From Poecilobothrus nobilitatus (lineage: Eukaryota; Arthropoda; Insecta; Diptera; Dolichopodidae), in assembly GCA_947095535.1 (NCBI GenBank), contig OX352772.1, positions 105,160,449 through 105,224,448 of the forward strand: a stretch of DNA of 64,000 nucleotides, given 5' to 3'. The translations under genes and the position numbers were made by a program. Each line of letters starts with the position of its first letter. Position 1 is the first letter of the stretch. Below the pieces are notes generated by a model. It was not told the DNA's origin. It was given only the letters and a program-made list of their open reading frames with translations, and searched no databases. This document shows positions 1-12,320 of the stretch, in pieces.

Positions 1-429
1 TGTTGATTAAGATGATTCAATGGAGTTGATCCACGATATTACTTTATTTGAATCAACCGATCTCATCAATTCCAAACTAAAATCCACAAAAATAATGTAT
101 GTAGGTAGATACGCGAATATAAAAAATGAAAAGAAAAAATGGAAGAAAAGTTATTGTCTAATAACATTTATTTTTTTTCCACTCAAAAAGCTTTTCACGA
201 AGTTGAGGACTAGGTATTTATTTATTGTTTCTTTAATATAGTCCCTCGATAAATGTTTTAAATTTGCATACGAAATCTGTTGTCTTAAGTTGCAAATTAC
301 CCATTTTTAACCAGTACTAAAAATCGTTTGAATTTTTAAAATTTTTTCAAAACTATTCAATATTGGGTTAATCAAGCAAATTTGTTCTTTATTTTAAAAA
401 TTAGAGCAATATGCTAGAAATTAGAAGCT

Positions 430-445
430 GGTGCGAAAACGCACC
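430..445. repeat. Perfect hairpin GGTGCG-AAAA-CGCACC
   Basis: A 6-bp perfect stem with an AAAA loop is present in all three unit copies (430-445, 4138-4153 and 7856-7871), although copy 3 has diverged around it. It lies beyond the piggyBac C-terminal end and could be part of that transposon's subterminal repeats. Its role is unknown. Confidence 0.6.
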
Positions 446-661
446 ATTGTCCTAATGGGATATTTAAAAATACAATTTCGTTTTTCATATTTTATTTAAT
501 TTTTTTTTTATTTAATTAATTCTGTTCATTTTAACATAAATTAAAAAATACTTTAAACCTTCAATATATAAAAAAGAACTAAATTTAATATAATGTTCTC
601 AGTTTCCAATTACATAACAGAGAAAATAATTTACAGTAAATAAAAAAGAAGAGAAACAAAA

Positions 662-2440
662 TTAAAATAACAAATGGTAATGTTTATGGTATTTATAGCA
701 TTTTAAATGCAAGGGCACAACGACGTCATTTATTAAGCAGGAACTGCATTTAAAATACGTATAGCTTTTGCAATACCGGTATTGCCTTCTAATATTATTT
801 CCAATTTTTATTATATTGTGAATTTTTGATAGATTTACTGCAGAGATAAACACAGAATTTGCTGACGGACTAGTATTAAGATTCGATCTTTTCTCTAATA
901 ATGGTGTTGTTAAAAGTGATATAGTTACTTCGCTTCCAAAATCTAATAATGGTTTGGATGAAAAATGTACTTTGCGGTACAAATTCCAAGCATTGCTAAT
1001 AGCCAAATCAATGGAATTGCTAAAGAAAGGCCAACACCAAGAACCTTTTATACGAAATGCGGTATTGCACCATAAATCTATCTAATTTATGAGCGACACC
1101 GCCCATAAATTTATTGTAGTTTTAGATGAGTTTAGGACATTTTATACTAACATGTTTCTTATCTTTTCTGGAAATCCTTTTGACACTATGTAATGGAAAT
1201 ACATCTTCAAAATTTCTCAATAAGCAAACAACAGAATTATCCGGTCAAAATTTCATTTTTAGTGTCAAACTTGTATTCAAATTCACCTCTTTCCTTTTTT
1301 TTCAAAGTTTTGCTTAGTTCAAACGGTAATTTTCCATTCTAGTTTCTCTAACTGTACCAGTTGCAAAAACTCCAATATTACATAAGGAGAGCATTAATTT
1401 GTACGATGTAAAGAAATAAAAAAAATGAAGTTTATAGTACATAGTGTTTTCCAATACTTTCGCCAATTCCAAAATTACGTATTGTCCTAGGCCTAGTTCT
1501 TTGTCGTACGATGTGGATGTACCTCCATATGGGAAGAATGTATAAACGCAGCTTTCACTAGAGCATAATCACCAATTCTTATAGCCGAATATAGGAGGCT
1601 ACCCTCGTATAAACATCTTACAACTGTGCCTTCCAAAATAAGGCCACATAGATTTATCAATACGAAGAGCATGCGAAAATACTCCAAATTTCATACAATT
1701 TTCCGATATTTAACTTAGAAATTAGCGAAATTTATAAAATTTATATGCAATATCAATTTTATTATTATCAGCCAAATGAAGATGCTGTTTTATTTTTTTA
1801 TATGTTCTACTCATTATGTCCCTAATAATTGGAAAATTATAATCAGCTGCTCTTGTCCAGTATAAATTTTCCTGATGAACTGGATGATGTCCACTAAAAG
1901 CCAAAATACTGAGAAATCGTTTTAATAAACATTCAATTAGACGAAAACTTGAATTCTGTTGAGCTGCATACAGATTAGTTTATTTTACAATTAGTTCCAA
2001 GACAGAAAAATCAAAAAATTCATAAAACAAATCAATAGGATTTTTATCAGCTAATAGCTTTTCCAGTTCTTCAAATTTTTGCGCTTCAAAATTTTCTGTA
2101 TTCTTGGCATATTTTATTTCCGCATTTAGTCAGTGGGGCTCATTTAAAATATTATTCTCTTCACTGCTAATATTTTTTTCCAATAGATGTATGAGTGGAG
2201 TATTATCATCATTATCATCTCGAGCAAACATCAATTCCAAAGAGCCAGCCACTTCATTTGGAATAACATTTTGCTCGTTCTGGTTCAGCATATCACTATC
2301 ATCGTTATCCTAAGTCCGCCACCTTTCTCTGGAGATAATATAACTACATCCACAGCTTCATCTTCATCTATGCTGTCTAAAATAGCTGCATTTTCCTTCA
2401 TTGTTTTAAAAATTTTATTTGTCGTAATAAAAGAAAAAAC
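662..2440 (-). pseudogene. piggyBac-like transposase remnant (array copy 1)
   Basis: Read from right to left on the minus strand, pieces of a piggyBac transposase appear in order. First comes an acidic N-terminal part near 2440-2000, then a DDE-domain part at 1904-1722 (YWTRAADYNFPIIRDIMS, then IKQHLHLADNN, as in the family), then a piece at 1687-1493. The C-terminal part is at 1006-662 (AISNAWNLYRK, then DFGSEVTISLL, then a Cys-rich tail with CxxC and HLKC). Intact family members are about 550-650 residues in one frame; here stops and shifts separate every block. The protein would cut and paste DNA at TTAA sites, but this copy cannot be functional. No paired termini were established. Confidence 0.85.
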
Positions 2441-2456
2441 ATGATATATTAGCCCA

Positions 2457-3520
2457 TTGGTGCGAAACGAATCATACAGTTTTACTGATACGACAACATA
2501 TCAACCAGAGAAATTAGATGAACAAAACTTCGAAATACGGCAGCTTCAAATAAAATCCCTGCTAATTATGAATGATCTTTGGGATTATGTAAAATCCGAA
2601 GAATATGAAGATGCAACATGGGATAAACAAGATGCTAAAGCTCTCGTAACTATTATGATGAGCCTTAAATCAACACAAATTGTACATGTAAAAAATTTAA
2701 AAATGAGGGAGAATAATAAAATATATAGTCACTTAAATAGTTTTTTTATGATAATAGATTCAATAAATGAAATAGAATTAATAGTATCAGATGAATTAAT
2801 TTCTATTATTTTACTGTCAAGCTTACCTTGAAATTATGAATATTTTGTCGTGACTATAGAAACGAGAGAAAATGTAATAAAAACTGATCAACAATAAACT
2901 ATTACAAGAGGGCAATAGCACTCATAGCGAATCATTAGAAGATGCAGCTGAAGAAACAGCATTTACAATGAAGCAAAAATTTTATAGAGACAACTCAAAT
3001 GTAAATAACAACGATAATATATATCGTCCGACTAATAAGTAGATTCAATTAATTAATATAAATTAATTAAAGCAAATCAATTAGCATCTATTGATTCAAT
3101 AGATTTCAAATCAATAGATTCAAAAAATTATAATAATAAAACATGCTACATATGTGGCCAAAAAGGGTCATTGTGCTAAAAATTGTAAAAATAAAAATAA
3201 ATATTTTGCAGGTAGAAACTATAAAAATTCTTTTGCTTTTTCTTTATTAAATAAAAATTATTCAATAACAAACAAAAACAATTTGTCATGGATATTCGAT
3301 AGTGGATCAACTAGTCATATTTGTTGTGACAAGTTTTTGTTTTCAAATTTGAGTCACCATATTGAATCAATTCAATTGGCAAATAGCAGCAGCATTAAAT
3401 CTTCAGGTATTGGAGAATCATACTAAAAGGAAAACATAAAATAACATTGAAAGACGTTATGTATATACCAGAATTAAATATAAATTTTTTATCAATAACT
3501 AAAGCACTTCAATAACTAAA
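2457..3520 (+). pseudogene. Ty1/copia gag-protease remnant (array copy 1)
   Basis: The frame at 2457-2831 matches copia gag (KLDEQNFEIRQLQIKSLL, then NDLWDYV). After several stops, a CCHC zinc knuckle begins near 3144 (CYICGQKG) and continues one base out of frame as HCAKNC. The retroviral-type protease active site follows (WIFDSGSTSHICC, near 3291-3335). The frame then passes into IPELNINFLSI-like sequence before fading near 3520. Integrase, reverse transcriptase and RNase H are absent, so this is a truncated element. It lies head-on to the neighbouring piggyBac remnant and repeats with it in the array. Confidence 0.88.
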
Positions 3521-4369
3521 TCAGTTACAAAACATATTGTATATTATAGTTTAAATTATGTTGGGCCTGATAAAATTCAAAAGGGTTAACTGGCTGGCCT
3601 TTAAAAATAATTAAAAAAAAAAATTTATACGATTTATAATTTATTTTATTTTATTACCTTACATTTAAATTGAAGGAAATTAAATACAGAAGTAGATGTC
3701 AGGGACTGTGTTGATTAAGATGATTCAATGGAGTTGATCCACGATATTACTTTATTTGAATCAACCGATCTCATCAATTCCAAACTAAAATCCACAAAAA
3801 TAATGTATGTAGGTAGATACGCGAATATAAAAAATGAAAAGAAAAAATGGAAGAAAAGTTATTGTCTAATAACATTTATTTTTTTTCCACTCAAAAAGCT
3901 TTTCACGAAGTTGAGGACTAGGTATTTATTTATTGTTTCTTTAATATAGTCCCTCGATAAATGTTTTAAATTTGCATACGAAATCTGTTGTCTTAAGTTG
4001 CAAATTACCCATTTTTAACCAGTACTAAAAATCGTTTGAATTTTTAAAATTTTTTCAAAACTATTCAATATTGGGTTAATCAAGCAAATTTGTTCTTTAT
4101 TTTAAAAATTAGAGCAATATGCTAGAAATTAGAAGCTGGTGCGAAAACGCACCATTGTCCTAATGGGATATTTAAAAATACAATTTCGTTTTTCATATTT
4201 TATTTAATTTTTTTTTTATTTAATTAATTCTGTTCATTTTAACATAAATTAAAAAATACTTTAAACCTTCAATATATAAAAAAGAACTAAATTTAATATA
4301 ATGTTCTCAGTTTCCAATTACATAACAGAGAAAATAATTTACAGTAAATAAAAAAGAAGAGAAACAAAA

Positions 4370-6150
4370 TTAAAATAACAAATGGTAATGTTTATGGTAT
4401 TTATAGCATTTTAAATGCAAGGGCACAACGACGTCATTTATTAAGCAGGAACTGCATTTAAAATACGTATAGCTTTTGCAATACCGGTATTGCCTTCTAA
4501 TATTATTTCCAATTTTTATTATATTGTGAATTTTTGATAGATTTACTGCAGAGATAAACACAGAATTTGCTGACGGACTAGTATTAAGATTCGATCTTTT
4601 CTCTAATAATGGTGTTGTTAAAAGTGATATAGTTACTTCGCTTCCAAAATCTAATAATGGTTTGGATGAAAAATGTACTTTGCGGTACAAATTCCAAGCA
4701 TTGCTAATAGCCAAATCAATGGAATTGCTAAAGAAAGGCCAACACCAAGAACCTTTTATACGAAATGCGGTATTGCAACATAAATCTATCTAATTTATGA
4801 GCGACACCGCCCATAAATTTATTGTAGTTTTAGATGAGTTTAGGACATTTTATACTAACATGTTTCTTATCTTTTCTGGAAATCCTTTTGACACTATGTA
4901 ATGGAAATACATCTTCAAAATTTCTCAATAAGCAAACAACAGAATTATCCGGTCAAAATTTCATTTTTAGTGTCAAACTTGTATTCAAATTCACCTCTTT
5001 CCTTTTTTTTCAAAGTTTTGCTTAGTTCAAACGGTAATTTTCCATTCTAGTTTCTCTAACTGTACCAGTTGCAAAAACTCCAATATTACATAAGGAGAGC
5101 ATTAATTTGTACGATGTAAAGAAATAAAAAAAATGAAGTTTATAGTACATAGTGTTTTCCAATACTTTCGCCAATTCCAAAATTACGTATTGTCCTAGGC
5201 CTAGTTCTTTGTCGTACGATGTGGATGTACCTCCATATGGGAAGAATGTATAAACGCAGCTTTCACTAGAGCATAATCACCAATTCTTATAGCCGAATAT
5301 AGGAGGCTACCCTCGTATAAACATCTTACAACTGTGCCTTCCAAAATAAGGCCACATAGATTTATCAATACGAAGAGCATGCGAAAATACTCCAAATTTC
5401 ATACAATTTTCCGATATTTAACTTAGAAATTAGCGAAATTTATAAAATTTATATGCAATATCAATTTTATTATTATCAGCCAAATGAAGATGCTGTTTTA
5501 TTTTTTTATATGTTCTACTCATTATGTCCCTAATAATTGGAAAATTATAATCAGCTGCTCTTGTCCAGTATAAATTTTCCTGATGAACTGGATGATGTCC
5601 ACTAAAAGCCAAAATACTGAGAAATCGTTTTAATAAACATTCAATTAGACGAAAACTTGAATTCTGTTGAGCTGCATACAGATTAGTTTATTTTACAATT
5701 AGTTCCAAGACAGAAAAATCAAAAAATTCATAAAACAAATCAATAGGATTTTTATCAGCTAATAGCTTTTCCAGTTCTTCAAATTTTTGCGCTTCAAAAT
5801 TTTCTGTATTCTTGGCATATTTTATTTCCGCATTTAGTCAGTGGGGCTCATTTAAAATATTATTCTCTTCACTGCTAATATTTTTTTCCAATAGATGTAT
5901 GAGTGGAGTATTATCATCATTATCATCTCGAGCAAACATCAATTCCAAAGAGCCAGCCACTTCATTTGGAATAACATTTTGCTCGTTCTGGTTCAGCATA
6001 TCACTATCATCGTTATCCTAAGTCCGCCACCTTTCTCTGGAGGTAATATAACTACATCCACAGCTTCATCTTCATCTATGCTGTCTAAAATAGCTGCATT
6101 TTCCTTCATTGTTTTAAAAATTTTATTTGTCGTAATAAAAGAAAAAACAT
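4370..6150 (-). pseudogene. piggyBac-like transposase remnant (array copy 2)
   Basis: This is the second-unit duplicate of the remnant at 662-2440, shifted by 3708 bp. It has the same order of broken blocks: N-terminal acidic part, DDE piece at 5612-5430, piece at 5395-5201 and Cys-rich C-terminus at 4714-4370. Its lesions are the same as in copy 1, so the gene was already dead before the tandem duplication. The only difference I noticed in the region is an A-to-G change near 6040. Confidence 0.85.
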
Positions 6151-6164
6151 GATATATTAGCCCA

Positions 6165-7230
6165 TTGGTGCGAAACGAATCATACAGTTTTACTGATACG
6201 ACAACATATCAACCAGAGAAATTAGATGAACAAAACTTCGAAATACGGCAGCTTCAAATAAAATCCCTGCTAATTATGAATGATCTTTGGGATTATGTAA
6301 AATCCGAAGAATATGAAGATGCAACATGGGATAAACAAGAAGCTAAAGCTCTCGTAACTATTATGATGAGCCTTAAATCAACACAAATTGTACATGTAAA
6401 AAATTTAAAAATGAGGGAGAATAATAAAATATATAGTCACTTAAATAGTTTTTTTATGATAATAGATTCAATAAATGAAATAGAATTAATAGTATCAGAT
6501 GAATTAATTTCTATTATTTTACTGTCAAGCTTACCTTGAAATTATGAATATTTTGTCGTGACTATAGAAACGAGAGAAAATGTAATAAAAACTGATCAAC
6601 AATAAACTATTACAAGAGGGCAATAGCACTCATAGCGAATCATTAGAAGATGCAGCTGAAGAAACAGCATTTACAATGAAGCAAAAATTTTATAGAGACA
6701 ACTCAAATGTAAATAACAACGATAATATATATCGTCTGACTAATAAGTAGATTCAATTAATTAATATAAATTAATTAAAGCAAATCAATTAGCATCTATT
6801 GATTCAATAGATTTCAAATCAATAGATTCAAAAAATTATAATAATAAAACATGCTACATATGTGGCCAAAAAGGGTCATTGTGCTAAAAATTGTAAAAAT
6901 AAAAATAAATATTTTGCAGGTAGAAACTATAAAAATTCTTTTGCTTTTTCTTTATTAAATAAAAATTATTCAATAACAAACAAAAACAATTTGTCATGGA
7001 TATTCGATAGTGGATCAACTAGTCATATTTGTTGTGACAAGTTTTTGTTTTCAAATTTGAGTCACCATATTGAATCAATTCAATTGGCAAATAGCAGCAG
7101 CATTAAATCTTCAGGTATTGGAGAATCATACTAAAAGGAAAACATAAAATAACATTGAAAGACGTTATGTATATACCAGAATTAAATATAAATTTTTTAT
7201 CAATAACTAAAGCACTTCAATAACTAAATC
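6165..7230 (+). pseudogene. Ty1/copia gag-protease remnant (array copy 2)
   Basis: This is the duplicate of 2457-3520 in the second unit. Gag, the broken zinc knuckle and the DSGSTSH protease motif are all present with the same stops. One substitution turns WDKQDAKA into WDKQEAKA. Shared lesions show that decay preceded duplication. Confidence 0.88.
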
Positions 7231-7416
7231 AGTTACAAAACATATTGTATATTATAGTTTAAATTATGTTGGGCCTGATAAAATTCAAAAGGGTTAACTG
7301 GCTGGCCTTTAAAAATAATTAAAAAAAAAAATTTATACGATTTATAATTTATTTTATTTTATTAACTTACATTTAAATTGAAGGAAATTAAATACAGAAG
7401 TAGATGTCAGGGACTG

Positions 7417-8180
7417 TGTTGATTTAGATAATTCAATGGACTTGATCCACGATATTACTTTATTTGAATCAACCGATACTGTCTCATCAATTCCAAACTA
7501 AAATCCACAAAAATAATGTATGTAGGTAGGTATGCGAATATAAAAAATGAAAAGAAAAAATGGAAGAAAACGTTATTGTCTAATAATATTTATTTTTTTT
7601 CCACTCAAAAAGCTTTTCACGAAATTGAGGACTAGGTGCGATCTTTTTTATTGTTTCTTTAATATAGTCCCTCGATAAATGTTTTAAATTTGTATACGAA
7701 ATCTGTTGTTGTAAGTTGCAAATTACCCGTTTTTAACCAGTACTAAAAATCGTTTGAATTTTTAAAATTTTTTCAAAACTATTCAATATTGGGTTAATCA
7801 AGCAAATTTGTTCTTTATTTTAAAAATTAGACCAATAGGCTAGAAATTATAAGCTGGTGCGAAAACGCACCATTGTCCTAATGGGATATTTAAAAATACA
7901 ATTTCGTTTTTCATGTTTTATTTAAATTTTTTTTTATTTAATTAATTCTATTCATTTTAACATAACTTAAAAAATACTTTAAACCTTCAATATATAAAAA
8001 AGAACTAAATTTAATATAATGTTCTCAGTGTTTCCAATTACATAACAGAGAAAATAATTTACAGTAAATAAAAAAGAAGAGAAACAAAATTAAAATAACA
8101 AATGGTAATGTTTATGGTATTTATAGCATTTTAAATGCAAGGGCACAACGACGTCATTTATTAAGCAGGAATTGCATTTA
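7417..8180. repeat. Partial diverged third copy of the 3.7-kb unit
   Basis: It matches the first ~750 bp of the unit, including the GGTGCG hairpin and the last part of the piggyBac C-terminal end (about 8090-8180, minus strand). It carries clearly more substitutions and indels than copies 1 and 2 show against each other. Similarity ends abruptly at GCATTTAA near 8180. It may be the original 3' boundary of the array or an older copy. Confidence 0.85.
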
Positions 8181-8190
8181 ACCTTGGTAA

Positions 8191-8412
8191 CATATTCAAC
8201 ACCTTGAAACATTGAAGGAATACGGAAGAAGTGTTGGTAAAATGGCTTCAGACTATTACGTATCGCCGTAAAAAAACGGTGAAATTAAAGAAAGTAATTT
8301 AAATAAAATTGTAGAGGGTTGGTCATTATACAAGTCCCCGCTAACTCTAGAACTTTTGAGTGGAAAAGTAAATAAATATAAGTATTTAGCAAAATTAAAA
8401 ACAAAAAATTAA
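8191..8412 (+). pseudogene. Unrecognised exon-like remnant, 73 codons with one internal stop
   Basis: The frame starting at 8191 reads HIQHLETLKEYGRSVGKMAS, has a TAA at 8269-8271, continues through KIVEGWSLYKSPLTLELLSG and ends at TAA 8410-8412. Its amino-acid composition looks like real protein, unlike the low-complexity surroundings. I do not recognise the family. A short Leu/Lys-rich stretch (DKQIKDLQLNVRLAELKHML, near 8530-8595) may belong to the same source. It could be a processed host gene or part of a transposon. Confidence 0.4.
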
Positions 8413-8797
8413 ATTTTAGATTACTATGGATTTCAAGTGTTTGAAAAATGAAGAATGAATGAATGTGTTTAAAAAATTAATTTTTGTGAAATGGCAACAA
8501 TTTATACTAGATAAATATTGATACTAGATAAACAAATTAAAGATCTACAGTTAAATGTTCGGTTAGCTGAACTAAAACATATGTTGAAAATTTGTATGAA
8601 ATAATATCTATAATATATTCTAGTTATAGATGTAGGTTCATAATATTAAATTTAATGATGCACTGTCTTTTATAGTATTTTTGAATAGGATTCGTATATT
8701 TCCGAAATAAATTCGTATATTTATTTTTCGAATTCAGTTCGTCGAAATGCAAATTTCACTGTTTCCCAAATCTGAATTCGAAAAATAAATAAATCTA
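8413..8797. other. AT-rich spacer, no gene seen
   Basis: Apart from the short coding-like stretch near 8530-8595, I see only AT-rich sequence with a locally repeated TTCGTATATTT / TTCGAATTC pattern around 8690-8800. Confidence 0.5.
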
Positions 8798-9127
8798 AAT
8801 TTACTTTGTTCTTTCCTGGCATGGCTTAGCTCTTATCTTACTGAAAGAACTCAAAATATTAAATTCCAAGATTATTTGTCAAACCCATTTTACGTTACTT
8901 CTGCTGTGCCGCAATCTATTCAATGTGTTCATTTCAAATCTTTCTCAAAAATTATTAGGTGTGTCACATATTGCATTTACTGACGATCTTAAAATTTTCT
9001 ATGTTATTAAGAATAGCTCTGATGTAAAATTACCTCAAGAAAATATATATGCTTTACATTAATGGTGCATATCCAATAGATTAGACTAGATTTAGACTAA
9101 ATATTGAGAAATGCAAGTTCATAAGCT
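8798..9127 (+). pseudogene. Jockey-like reverse transcriptase scrap (family H)
   Basis: Broken plus-strand frames read SYLTERTQNIKFQDYLSNP, then a degraded VPQ box, then FTDDLKIFY (the palm active-site region) and RLNIEKCKF. The first block is very close to SYLSERTQNVKFQDV in the remnant at 58750-59510, so both come from one family. It covers only about 110 residues and has several shifts. It ends where the oppositely oriented RNase H element begins. Confidence 0.75.
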
Positions 9128-10945
9128 TTAGGTTAGGTTAGGTTAAGGTCGCTGCCAAAAAGGCACACTTAGACCGTATTTGGTCCATTGTGATACCACA
9201 TAGAAGCTTTCCTATATCACTCGTTAAAACCAATTTGAGCTTTTTGAAAAGCGAAGAAACCTGCCAGATCGCTAAGGCTGTCGAAGAGATATTGCCCCAA
9301 ATGGGTATTCCTTCTTATCGACAAGGTCGGGCATGTGCAAAAGAGACGGAGAGTAGTTTCCTCCTCTTCTTCATCCTTCAGGCTTCACAATAGTCGTTTG
9401 CGGATAAGCCAAGTCTTCTGGCATGCTTCCCTATTAGACAGTGACCGGTGATTATACCCATTGTCATTCTAATATCTGCCCTTTTGAGAGAAAGCATATC
9501 ATTGGATCGTCTTAAATCGGTTTTGGGCCATATCAATCTTGTGGTATTGCACGAGGTCAAGTTTGACCATTTGAAATTTACCATATCCGTTATTTCCTTT
9601 CGAAATAACGTTTTGCTTGTGGATAGAGGTACCCCTAGTCCTGCCCTGTCCGGCAAAACTTGTAGGGTTGTACCAATTCTTTCGAGTTCATCAGCTTTTT
9701 CGTTTCCCGGAATACCTCGATGACCTGGTACCCAGCAAAGCTGAATGCCAAACTGCCTGGCCATCTCGTTAAGAAGTTTTCGGCAGTTTATTACAGTCTT
9801 CGAGGTTGTGCATGTTGATTCCAGAGATTTTAACGCAGCCTGACTGTCTGACAGAATACGTACTTGCTTCACAGTCAAAATGCTTCTTTTCAGTAGAATC
9901 AAGGCTTCTTAAATTGCCATAATTTCTGCTTGGAAAACACTACAATGGTCTGGTAATCGGAAATTATGACTGATATTCAGATTATCTGAGAAGACCCCGC
10001 ATCCTACACTGCTGTTCATTTTTGAACCATCAATGTAGAATTGTACTCCTTCGAAGGTCATCACTGTGTTCGAGTTCCAACTCTCACGGCTTGGGATGCT
10101 CGTCACATGAGATTTCCCGAAGAAGTGAGTGGGGGACGTGTAGTCCACCAAAGGCGGGAGTGGACTTAAATTGGTTTACGATATCCGAGTAACCTTCTCG
10201 TGAATTGATCCACTGGGATGTAGCTTTTAATCTCACAGCTGTGTATGCGACTGCAAATTTACTATAATATTCTACAGGCATCAGATTAAGTATGATGTCT
10301 AATGCCGCAGAAGGGGTTGTTATTAAAGAGCCACTAATACATAGTGTGGCAGTTCTTTGGACCCTAGCGATTGCCTTGCGGTTGACCTCTTTATCGATTG
10401 CCTTCTATTATACTAGGACTCCGTACATAAGAATGGGTCTTACTACGGATGTGTATAGCCAGTAAGTCATGTATGGGTGAAGCCCTCATTTCCTATCAAT
10501 GGCTTTTTTACACGAGTAGACTGCTATTGAGGCCTTCTTTACTCTTTCTGAGATGTTAGCCTTCCACCTTAACTTCCTATCTAGAAACGAAGGCGGTTTT
10601 ATTTTAAGAATTTTATATTTCCTTGTAAAAAGGACCAGTTCGGTTTTCAGTCTGTAGCCCATGTTGTGATTTTGTTTAGTGCAAGTTGCAAAACGTCCCT
10701 GAGACTGTCAGGGAACTTGCCACTGACCACGACAGCAACATCATCCGCATAGGCGATTATTGTGCAGCCCGCCTTTTCCAGGATTTTAAGCAGTTTATTT
10801 ACCACCATATTCCAAAGAAGGGGAGATAGCACCCCTCCTTGCGGAGTCCCTCTTTTCACAAACCTTTTTGCTGAAGCGTTGCCTAAGTTGGCACTGATGG
10901 CCCTGCTATTTAGCATAAAAAACACGTTATCAAACAGAATTCAAA
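9128..10945 (-). pseudogene. 5'-truncated non-LTR retrotransposon with RT and RNase H (I/LOA/R1-like)
   Basis: Read leftward, reverse transcriptase comes first at 10925-10647: the GTPQGGVLSPLLWN box, then the AYADDVAV active site. A degraded thumb/connection follows (about 10600-10160). RNase H lies at 10151-9378: YIDGSKM, EIMAI, SDSQAALKSL, then VPGHRGIPGNEKADEL, which together supply the usual acidic and His residues. The C-terminal tail continues out of frame to ~9190. The 3' end is the CTTAACCTAACCTAACC-like terminus at 9128-9150. Endonuclease and the RT fingers are missing, as expected from incomplete target-primed reverse transcription. The RT frame joins polymerase sequence at ~10945. 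RNase H places it in the I/LOA/R1 group; the exact clade is uncertain. It is visibly richer in G and C than its surroundings. Confidence 0.88.
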
Positions 10946-12320
10946 TTATCTTTGTTCCCCTTATAATTAGTTTTGGTTTGATGATCGTTTTCTCTAAGAT
11001 ATAGTGTCATAAAAACTGCTTATCAAATGCTTGTCCATTAAGTGTAATAACTACAATTTTATCAAATATTTTTCTTTGGTTGAGTATATATTCTAAAAAC
11101 ATTTGTACTGGATTTTGTTTCAACACATGTTGTCGAAGTCCACAAAAATTGCATCTTTCAACATTAGATAATAAACAATAGGTGTTACATTGTTCAAAAA
11201 TACATAAATTAGGCTGATGTTCAATTATATCCCCTATTGCAACACCTTCAAGAAGTTTCTTCCCGATGATATCATCTTGAGTTCTTTCGAGATCGTAGAA
11301 AATATATAATGTATTCTTAAGTTCAGCTAATTCTTTACAAGGCGTAATGAAGCATTTGTGATCTGCAGCTACTTTTATATTACAGTTTTCACACAAATAT
11401 CCATAGCTGATATGATTTAAATCGGCTCTGTATACTTTAAAGCATTTTGTACAAAATCTATAAGAGTACAAATAGATTTTTTATTTGTAGATGATGTTGC
11501 TTTATGATTATCAAAACAAGTTTGACCTTTAAAAATTCGATTGCATACATCACATTTAATGTTTGGAAAATTTACGTCACATGCTGGAGATGATTTGGAA
11601 AATAAACACGATTATTTACATCTACGAGACAATCTATTGTTATACGGTACATTACATGTTTGGCAAAAGTAATCGGAACTAAATGCTGCTGTTAATGATG
11701 TAATTACATTGAAATGACCTTTATCGTATATCAAATTTAATCTTTTTTCCTTATCTTCTTCACCTTGAAAAATAATCGATTTTCCTTTTCTTTTGAAATC
11801 AAAAAACTACATTTTGATATTTAGAGAGGTACAGCTGAAATTTTTTGAGCTCACTAATACTAGCTCCTTTTGCTGGGATGCTTACATTTGAATTTCTTAT
11901 TAGTTGTAACGCTGCTTTCAATTAAAGTTGACCTATATATTTTCGCATTTTACTGATTTTTCTATGAATGAGATAGCAACAACTAACGCATGTTGTAAAA
12001 ATAAATTATCTTTGTTTTCAATTGAAATTATGCTTCTTCTTTTATTACATTCCCCTTTAAAATTGTTGTATCTTTTTCCTCTACCTCTTCCTGCTTGAAG
12101 TCGTACATATGTAACATTTATACAGAACGTATCTTTAGATAATCCTTCGCAGTTTCTTTGAAAAATTTTTGAAATAACTTCCCAAATTTCCACAATGTCA
12201 AGATCTTTTGCTTCTTTAAAATTGATTCAGGCTGAGCCATGTTCATCAAAACTTTGGCATTCAAAAGTGACACCAAGTTCGTCACTTGGGTCAACATTTT
12301 CAATTAAATTGTTAAATAAT
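10946..12320 (-). pseudogene. Polinton/Maverick-type protein-primed DNA polymerase B, N-terminal remnant
   Basis: On the minus strand, 12303-11933 carries the N-terminal part (CINVTYVRLQAGRGRGKRYN, then KRRSIISIENKDNLFLQHAL), as in Polinton PolB. Stops follow, then a long open block at 11471-11007: Cys pairs, the exonuclease I motif IFYDLERT (acidic D60/E62 of that frame) and the exonuclease II motif LNGQAFDKQFL. The frame continues past a stop as YILEKTIIKPKLIIRGTKII to ~10947 and is then cut off by the RNase H retroelement. The polymerase palm motifs are absent. No other Polinton genes (integrase, ATPase, protease, capsid) were seen, so this is an isolated fragment. Confidence 0.8.

Larger units (their letters stand above)
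1..8180. repeat. Tandem array, 3708-bp unit, about 2.2 copies
   Basis: Full copies lie at 1-3708 and 3709-7416; a partial third copy (7417-8180) stops matching just after the segment equivalent to 4460. Copies 1 and 2 differ at only a handful of bases that I could spot (near 1069, 2331, 2630, 3017 and 3653), so the duplication or its homogenisation is recent. Copy 3 is visibly more diverged, with small indels near 7472 and 7640. Each unit holds piggyBac remains on the minus strand and copia gag-protease remains on the plus strand. The unit starts TGTTGATT just after a purine-rich stretch, as a copia LTR would, so the array may be LTR-internal-LTR-internal-LTR made by unequal recombination (inference). 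The window begins at a unit boundary, so more copies may lie to the left. Confidence 0.93.

Noticed and set aside
20..241. 73-codon frame at the start of each 3.7-kb unit
   Set aside because: Composition follows local base content, no domain, and the frame is altered in the third, diverged copy (7417 onward).
2453..4165. CCCATTGGTGCG and CGCACCATTGTCCTAATGGG as the two ends of the array piggyBac
   Set aside because: Their orientation would enclose the copia fragment across the unit boundary rather than the transposase, so the match may be chance.
9128..9150. TTAGGTTAGGTTAAGG resembling insect telomere repeats
   Set aside because: Only three units, and it sits at the 3' end of the RNase H retroelement; it is better explained as that element's terminus.
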